A stretch of DNA of 64,000 nucleotides from Trichosphaerium sp. ATCC 40318 (Eukaryota > Discosea > Flabellinia > Trichosidae): positions 62,001 to 126,000 of the forward strand of contig JALMLS010000208.1 of the NCBI GenBank assembly GCA_038496445.1, in the 5' to 3' direction. Made by a program: the position numbers and the translations under genes. Numbering within the stretch: the stretch's first letter is position 1; every line of letters begins with the position of its first letter. The notes under the pieces were generated by a model. The model saw only the letters and a list, made by a program, of their open reading frames with translations, was not told the origin of the DNA and searched no databases. This document shows, one piece after another, positions 57,449 to 64,000 of the stretch.

Positions 57449-57786
57449 ATTTTTTAAGACTTATGATGACTCCGAAAGGGGTAGTGGTCAAGAGGCTTCC
57501 GCTTCTTTGCAAATGCTAGTAACGTGTATCTGTTTACCTCACGTGAATTCTGCTGTAAATTGACTGCAGCTGCAACGACGCAACAAACACATGGCAGACT
57601 AACTTGAACGTTTACAAACCGCTAACAGCAACAGAACAGGCGTGACAGAAACCCGTTAACACCACAAAACCAGATGTGACAAAAACCTTCAAAAAAAAAG
57701 TCACGTGGTCCGCCCTTTTCTTTGCGATTCTAAACATCTCTATAACTTCATAGTAACAGCGCAAGCACTGTAAAACAACCCTAAAA
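57449..57786. other. Intergenic
   Basis: Upstream of the intact F-box/LRR gene. It contains CACGTG at about 57540 and 57703 and a palindrome-rich stretch. No coding signal. Confidence 0.4.
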
Positions 57787-58953
57787 ATGTCACAGATGGA
57801 CCAACACAGTGCATTCTTTGATATTCTGCCAATTGAAATCATTGTATTAATCTTACACTCTGTTTCGTCTCTAACGATGCACTCAGTAGTCCGTACTTCA
57901 AAACTACTGAAGAATATTGCGATTAAATACTTAGGATATGTAAATAGAACGAATATTGTTATACACAAGGAGAGAAGACTACGACAGCTTTATAAAACAG
58001 CACCACATCTTATTAAATCAAAAAACCTGATAATACAATATCCTATCAAACAAAAACATTTAAAGTACCTCAATGGAGCATATTCTATCGAATTTAAAGT
58101 ACTAAGAAAGCTGTCATTTAAGAACTTGAACAATGTTCACAGTGTTACCTTTAAATGGCATACATTTACTGATAATCAACTACAACAGCTTGCAGGCATA
58201 CCTACAATACTGCTATATTCCTGCTATGGAGTAACAGATGATGGCATCAGAGCTTTGGCTGGTGTACATACAATTTCTTTATCAGACTGTAAGACAGTAA
58301 CAGATGAAGGTATCAAGGCTTTAGCTGGCGTTCATATGATTGATCTTAACAATTGCAAGTCAATAACAGATGATGGCATTAAAGTGTTGTCAGGTGTACA
58401 CACTATCAAGTTACATAATTGCCAATCAATTACAGATGAAGGTGTTGAAGTGTTGGCTGGAGTACATGCCATCAACCTATGCTATTGCAATGTCACAGAT
58501 GAGGGTATCATGGCATTGGCTGGCGTTCATACAATAAACTTAACTGACTGTTTTAGAATCACAGATTCAGGTGTTAAAGCATTGGCTGGTGTTCATACTA
58601 TTTATCTACAAGGTACAAACGTGACAGATGATGGTGTTAAGGCACTAGCAGGAGTTAATACAATTAGTCTTGATGCAACAGCAGTAACAGATTCAAGTGT
58701 TATAGCACTAGCTGGTGTTCATACAATACACCTCAGATCCACTAAAGTTACAGACAATGGTATTAAAGCTTTAGTTGGTGCTCACACAATAAACCTGCAA
58801 GGTTGTAAACATGTTACACATGGCGGTATTCTAGCACTTTTAGATAGTAACAAATCCCATTATATGAATCTTACACTGCCCTATCTCACTATAGATCAGT
58901 TTTTGGCTAGATATGGTAGCAACCGTTGTTTTCTAAGGCAACCAGAAAACTGA
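57787..58953 (+). CDS. F-box/leucine-rich-repeat protein, intact single exon
   Basis: ATG at 57787 opens 388 codons without introns. Residues 1-50 form the F-box: HSAFFDILPIEIIVLILHSV, then HSVVRTSKLLKNIAIKYLG. Then come about 12 cysteine-containing LRRs with the strict unit ALAGVHTIxLxxCxxVTDDGIK (about residues 130-360), of the AMN1/SKP2-like type. The likely role is substrate receptor of an SCF ubiquitin ligase. Lack of introns sets it apart from most genes here. The units are so alike that expansion within the gene must be recent. Relatives: frameshifted copy at 46790, fragments at 14938 and 63057. Very similar F-box/LRR proteins occur in large DNA viruses of amoebae. Confidence 0.85.
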   Translation: MSQMDQHSAFFDILPIEIIVLILHSVSSLTMHSVVRTSKLLKNIAIKYLGYVNRTNIVIHKERRLRQLYKTAPHLIKSKNLIIQYPIKQKHLKYLNGAYSIEFKVLRKLSFKNLNNVHSVTFKWHTFTDNQLQQLAGIPTILLYSCYGVTDDGIRALAGVHTISLSDCKTVTDEGIKALAGVHMIDLNNCKSITDDGIKVLSGVHTIKLHNCQSITDEGVEVLAGVHAINLCYCNVTDEGIMALAGVHTINLTDCFRITDSGVKALAGVHTIYLQGTNVTDDGVKALAGVNTISLDATAVTDSSVIALAGVHTIHLRSTKVTDNGIKALVGAHTINLQGCKHVTHGGILALLDSNKSHYMNLTLPYLTIDQFLARYGSNRCFLRQPEN

Positions 58954-59969
58954 AGTAATAAATGTATTAAGGTATAGTACCTGGAATATTGACAAAAAAG
59001 ATTATTGATAATCTAATTTTGTTGCTTGTGTTGTTTCATCACTAGAGCATTCAGTACATTGTAACAACCACCAATTGTTTAATACAATTGATAGTCAAAT
59101 ATGAGGTATGTAAATTATTTAGGTTATGAGCAATGATGAACTGAAAAATGGGAATATCGAAAATCTTTTTAGTTCATAGGGACTATTTTTGTAAGCGGTT
59201 CACACATCCTATATCAATGCTTTAGTGTGTGTTAATGTATCTCTAGAACGAATGGCTCTATTGTTATGTTCTAAGTGTGAAATAAATTATTTACTTTTTT
59301 ACATGTTTTTTGGCGTATTTTTTTAATACATAGCTAAAAAAGCTTCAATCGAGCTTCATTGAGAATAAACAGATGGTTCGAGCCTGGAATCATCATAAAC
59401 GGCTCTTGCAAATAAATTTATGCGTTATGGGCTAAAATAAAGCTTATGGTACCACAATATGAACGTGTATGTACAATGTACCTTTAAACGACGTTTATCG
59501 CTCGGAAAACGCTTAAAACGTTGGTTTGCTGTGTTAATATTGTAGTCAAATCGAGTTCCCCAATACCGATGTAGGGCAAGCGTGTACAAGCGTTTAAATG
59601 GCGTACATACATTTAATAGCTATTTGACATATGTTAAGAAGGGTTTCAAGTCTGTACAGCCTTGCGTAATCTGTAAATTCCAATATTCCGTACTCCATTT
59701 ACCTTAAGTAGTTTTACATTTTATGAAATACCATGAGTTATTGAAGGTCCTGTACTCTTTGAAAGTATAGTCCATACACTGTATATGATACAGCATAAAT
59801 TTCAGGAATAGTTAAACAATTGTAGCAGCATAGTTTCAAAGAAACTGTTTTTGGTAAGTACTGAAGTATAACGTTCTCAAACTCCGAATATTTGCAGTTT
59901 TGAATATACCACTTTGAATACAAAAAAGATTCGAATTTTATTCAAATAAAAGTCACGTGATATCACGTG
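58954..59969. other. Intergenic
   Basis: About 1 kb of AT-rich DNA. Near 59930-59970 are ATTCGAATTTTATTCAAAT and two adjacent CACGTG sites (tcacgtgatatcacgtgtt), possibly the 3' end region of the hAT element. Short minus ORF 59738-59923 is not recognised. Confidence 0.4.
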
Positions 59970-62307
59970 TTACATGGGTTCTACGTCTATAATTATCTGT
60001 TGACGTAATAGTGATAAGTTATTTACAAGTTTGCGTGATAACCTATTTCTGTCTGGTGTTATCATTCTCCCTGTAAATGAAAAGGTTCGTTCTGTCATTG
60101 CTTGAGAAGCTGGTATTGCCAAATACTGTTGAGCTAGCTTTGCCATGGTAGGATACATTACTTTGTGTTGTTTCCACCATGAAAGTGCTGTGAAGTCATC
60201 AGAATCAAGAGCTTCAAGTTTTTTGTACTCTTTAAATTCATCCACCACCACAACCTTACGTCTTTTACGTCTATGACTGTAAACAACGTTAATATTGCAC
60301 AAGAAAAAAGCAAAATATGTACTTTCTAAGATCCTCAAATGCATTAGTTTCACGTTTTCGCTTCTTTGGCTGTGTCGTTTCAGGTTCATCTACATGCAAT
60401 GTGTTTTCTGGTGGATTCACTGTCACCTAAAAAAAAATAAACCACAATAAAATAATTTAAGATAACGCACTTGCTCTGTTCTTTTGACCTCTTTGTCATA
60501 AAGTTCTTTGAGTACTTCCCATGCTTCAACTGTATCACCTGGTTCCAAGTGTTTAGCGTCTCTAAACACAGGATGTAGAATGGTAGCCAATGATGTGACC
60601 ACTGGCAAATTATCCCACATGACACGAATTTCATCCAAAAATTCTTGATAAATGGTTGTTAATTTTAGTTTTGCATTTCTTCGTTGTTTACTGCATACAG
60701 CTGACTTCTCAGAAGCTTAAATAGTATTAAATTGAATTACTGGAGTGTCAGTAACACATACATGGTTTGAGCTTGTCCTCAATTGTACTTTCAAGCATTT
60801 CAAGCATTGCTAAGATAAGTGCTTGAGTTGGTTGTTTTTCGGCTTCTAGCGCCCGTATAACCTTTACAGTGGAAGAAAAGGTCTCAATGATATCATCAAT
60901 AATTGTCCAGTGGTATGTAGTAAAGTCAGGGATGTTCTTTAAAAACTAAATGCATATCAGTGCTCTGAGCGTTTACTATAAAAAAAAGTACCTTTTTCTC
61001 CACTTCTTTCGTTAATAGTTTTAACTCTTCTTGTACTGCTTTAAAGGAGGAGAGCATACTAATTTTGGAGCTCCATCGAGTGACAACATCACGTTTTACT
61101 TTTTTAGCTTTGCCACCACATACTTTAATCCATGCTAGATACATGTTGTTGGATGTATTTAATCCAGTAATGAATTGTCGAATGGGCACAAAAATAGGGT
61201 TTTCCAGATCCTCTAACACATGTGACATTGCATTGTTCAACATGTGACACACACAGCGAAGATCTTCGACAGTTCTACAAAAGTAAGTAAATACTCCTCA
61301 AAAAGAAAAAAAAAAACATACGCTGGATCAATTTCGAGATCTTCGTCATCATCAAATTCCTCTCCGCGTAGGATACTATATTAGAACAAGTAAAAATTAA
61401 TTGCTTTGAATGTTATTTTTTGTGTTAATTTAGTACGTACGCATAAGTATACTTGATAGAAGCTACTTCACCACCATCTGTGACACCTGCGACAGGTATG
61501 ACTTCATCACCCAACCACGATTCACCTGAGCTATCAGCTTCGCCTGTAATGACACTTGCGACCAATCTACCAATTGTTGTGGCTGTAATAAACATAAATT
61601 AAATAAATTAAGTAATGAACGCTATGATGCACCTTTATGGTTACCTTCAACGTATGGTAACCCAATGAGAGCTCGTCTTGGTTTAAAATCATCTGTTAGC
61701 CAATGCAGTGTTACTGCACAATAATAATCCTTTGTTTGACTACATTTCCAAAGATCGGCAGCAAATGTAGGGTATTTGGCTCTTTGTGTTTCTTTTTTTA
61801 AGTCACGCATTGTGCTCTTGTACTTTTCGTCAATTATGCCTCTCATGGTATTTGGACAGGGTAATGTGTAGCCTGCAATCAGCTCCCTCATCAAGTCAAC
61901 AAATTGAGGGTTTTGCACCAAGTTTAGTGGTAAGTTACCAACCACAATCAGCTTTGTCACGAGTTCATCAATGTGCTAAAAAAAGAAAGTAAATTTCGAA
62001 GGAAGGAGTAAATGAGCGTGCGCACCTTTTGTTTCTTTTTTGATACGGGTATAACACTTTTGTTACCAAAAAAGTCTTCCATTACTTGAGCTTGTTTAGT
62101 TTTTCCATGCCATGGAAATTCGTCTTCTTTACTTTTGTATCCGTGATCTTTGCGCAAATGTTTGAGCTGGTTGGAAGTGGTGCCATGTTGAGGAGGAACA
62201 AATGTCTGACAAAACACACATCTATTGTCTGTGTAGTACTTGTGAACATTGGATCTTTGCTTGTAGTGCCTTTTTTGGTGCACGATGTTGCTTGCCTGAA
62301 GTTGCAT
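59970..62307 (-). mobile_element. hAT-family transposase gene, intron-containing and apparently intact
   Basis: Cut-and-paste DNA transposase. ATG at 62307. The N-terminal BED zinc finger reads NRCVFCQTFVPPQHGTTSNQ, LKHLRKDHG (C-x2-C ... H-x4-H). Next is the RNase-H-like core: FVDLMRELIAGYTLPCPNTM, YPTFAADLWKCSQTKDYYCA, VTLHWLTDDFKPRRALIGLP, CVCHMLNNAMSHVLEDL, KVKRDVVTRWSSKISMLSSF and LATILHPVFRDAKHLEPGD. The last exon carries the hAT C-terminal dimerisation region: WWKQHKVMYPTMAKLAQQYL, AIPASQAMTERTFSFTGRMI and NRLSRKLVNNLSLLRQQI, ending at 59970. Key residues DxW, CxxH, RW and W/E are visible. It has about eight short introns and no stops. Terminal inverted repeats and an 8-bp target duplication were not found by eye. 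Confidence 0.85.
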
Positions 62308-62324
62308 TTTGGTGTTCTAAAAAT

Positions 62325-62405
62325 ATTCAAATATACAACAGAAAGATTCAAATTCGCTATTTTTGGCGTGTATTCAAATATTCAAATTCAAATATTCAGA
62401 GTTTG
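62325..62405. repeat. Sub-terminal ATTCAAAT repeats beside the hAT gene
   Basis: ATTCAAAT or a near variant occurs about six times in 80 bp upstream of the transposase start. At least one copy (attcaaat, plus attcgaat) occurs beyond its 3' end (59930-59948). Short repeated sub-terminal motifs are typical transposase-binding sites in hAT elements. Confidence 0.5.
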
Positions 62406-63056
62406 AGAACGTTACTGAAGTATCTCCATGTAAAAAGTAAGTTCTGTCTCTAAAACTTCTGTAGTGGTAACACATAACTACAGCAAGCTGTATGGACCTC
62501 TGATTCAATAAAATACCAAGCAAGAGTGAGTATTTTGACATTTTCATTTAAATATTATGTTCATCAACTTCTATGAAAAAGTAACCTCCGTGTTTTGATA
62601 CCTAAATTATCAAATACTCTATAACTGCTGATAGGTAGACAATGGTTTATTGAGCACCTGTCTCCAAAAGGAAAGATTTGAAAAAGGTATCTGTGGGTTA
62701 GAATGATTGTTCAAAACAATGACCAATTTACAGCAATCAGGTATAGAGACTGGTGATGATAGCTTTATGTGGAACACTAAAAGTGATAAAAAATGCATGA
62801 TACGACATAATGTAATCCTTAATCACTACAGTGTTCAAGAATTACCTGCAAAACATGGTGGTGTTAGAGGAGAAGAATATGATCCCAGGCAGAAAAAACT
62901 CGTTTTTGGATTCAATGAAATAGTTGATTGAAGTACACTATTAATTACCAGCAAGTTCTGGTGCAACCAAATTGTAGACACAAATGTGCTCTGAAGCATA
63001 CCCAAAATTTGGCCAAAAATAACGTTTTTGAGGTGTGCTAGACTTTTTTTGAAAGT
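62406..63056. other. Intergenic with one unrecognised ORF
   Basis: ORF 62707-62931 (TNLQQSGIETGDDSFMWNTK...YDPRQKKLVFGFNEIVD) has protein-like composition but no known family and may be a decayed exon. The rest is non-coding. Confidence 0.3.
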
Positions 63057-63518
63057 GTGAACTGCTTACAAAAATCGTCCCTATTCCAGGTCAATTCCTA
63101 TGTTCGTAAACTGCGTAAAAAAACTGTGGTAAAACTAGACAGAAATTTCCAGTTTGTTAATAGTGCGGTTACAACTACCTACAGCTGCATTATGTCAATC
63201 CAACTACCAGATACCGAGTATCAAAGGTTTGTGGCCCCAATATCATTATATCCAACGTTTAACATTCCACACACGCAAATACTAAAAGTACTTTCAGGTG
63301 TACATACCATTGATCTTAGTTGTTGTGTTAATATTACAGATAAAGGTTTAAAATCGCTATCAGGAGTTCGTTCTATCAGTCTCTGTGATTGCAAAAATGT
63401 TAGAGATGAAGGTTTAAGGTCACTTTCAGGTGTTCATACCATCGATCTCAGTTATTGTAATTGTATTACAGCTAAGGTCATGTTATATTCATCAATCATC
63501 ATTTGTTTTCACGAATAA
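63057..63518 (+). pseudogene. LRR-family fragment
   Basis: Three LRR units survive: LKVLSGVHTIDLSCCVNITD, KGLKSLSGVRSISLCDCKNV and EGLRSLSGVHTIDLSYCNCI. They end in an unrelated tail KVMLYSSIIICFHE-stop. No F-box and far fewer repeats than the 388-residue gene at 57787. An ATG at 63192 (MSIQLPDTEYQRF) could start a short protein, so a truncated but expressed gene is not excluded. I favour a truncated copy. Confidence 0.6.
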
Positions 63519-64000
63519 AGGATAATGATAATTTTGGCTTGAATTGACTTCTTTCATTGCAACAAATCCAGAAAGCAATCTGCTTACATATCTAGTTATG
63601 GAACAAGTCCAATTCTTGTTAACATAGATGCTAAGAAGTTGCTTGCTTCATTGTTGATAATTAATAAAATTTATGCTGTCATCTGCTGCATGAGTGTTTG
63701 AGATTTTCACAAATTCTTTTTAGCTATCAAATACAGATCAATTCACTACCATTCGTACTATATAAGTTAATATAATGCATCCGAATAAACAGGTGGATTA
63801 GCTTTGATTCTGCCCAAAAACAACAGACAAAATAAACAAAGAGCCTCCTCTTATTTATAAATTCTTTATTATGTACATTGTTACATCATTTGGCTGAGTA
63901 TGATCAACTAGTTAATCACCACCCACAGGTACAAATCGTAGAGATAGGTATGCGAGAACACGGTAGAATACAAGCATGCCAAGTAAAACTACTACATCAA
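63519..64000. other. Intergenic to window end
   Basis: AT-rich sequence with no recognisable gene. Polyadenylation-like AATAAA/AATAAAC occurs at about 63787 and 63832. Confidence 0.4.

Noticed and set aside
1-64000. CRISPR array, bacterial operons or a prophage
   Set aside because: Spliced genes throughout, no regularly spaced identical repeats, and no Shine-Dalgarno-led gene runs.

Overview
This is a nuclear, AT-rich (roughly 36% GC by eye) stretch from a unicellular eukaryote. Genes are close together on both strands and nearly all are cut by many short introns of about 40-120 nt. The donor is usually GTACG or GTACC rather than GTAAG, and the acceptor is usually TAG or AAG. Clear eukaryotic housekeeping genes settle the domain: ribosomal protein S11 (uS17), CNOT11, a NudC-type CS-domain protein and a twin-CX9C protein. 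The gene content (CNOT11, iduronate-2-sulfatase, GH29 fucosidase, saposin-like and MRH-like proteins, F-box/LRR and YwqK/MORN-like repeat families) would fit a free-living amoeboid protist. That placement is inference; no rRNA or tRNA was seen.

Layout. 1-3.1 kb: 5'-partial SPRY/SH3 gene. 4.2-7.4 kb: Crinkler-like fusion of SAP, nuclear-localisation, coiled-coil, PD-(D/E)XK nuclease and kinase parts, with a decayed kinase copy at 10.7 kb. 7.9-10.4 kb: alpha-L-fucosidase. 12.2-14.7 kb: pectate-lyase-superfamily beta-helix protein. 15-24.4 kb: secreted and surface genes, including a tail-to-tail inverted pair of type I membrane-protein paralogues, and a YwqK-repeat gene. 24.9-27.2 kb: iduronate-2-sulfatase-like gene with its catalytic CSPSR. 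28.4-29.7 kb: decaying GHL15-type glycosidase. 30.3-33 kb: membrane-anchored beta-helix gene with a large TIR-bearing intron. 33.5-34.6 kb: F-box gene. 35-37.8 kb: another type I membrane protein. 38.6-44.9 kb: compact housekeeping block (CNOT11, dCTP-deaminase-like, RpS11, twin-CX9C, NudC-like). 45-46.5 kb: non-coding, with a structured-RNA candidate and one copy of a dispersed hairpin element. 46.8-51.5 kb: frameshifted F-box/LRR gene, then a gene whose first 20 codons reproduce the histone H3 tail ahead of an F-box-like segment. 52.4-56.8 kb: four small secreted proteins. 57-64 kb: YwqK pseudogene, intact F-box/LRR gene, intact hAT transposase gene and an LRR fragment.

The most notable observation is the H3-tail/F-box fusion at 48.9-51.5 kb. 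It keeps R2, K4, R8, K9, K14, R17 and K18 but has Pro at position 10 and Ser at 11, and no histone fold follows. Second is an approximately nine-fold excess of the palindrome CACGTG (more than 50 copies by eye against about 7 expected), spread through introns and intergenic DNA. Third is the nucleus-directed SAP/coiled-coil/REase/kinase protein. Many genes have decayed relatives in the window, so much of it behaves as fast-evolving accessory sequence around a small housekeeping core.
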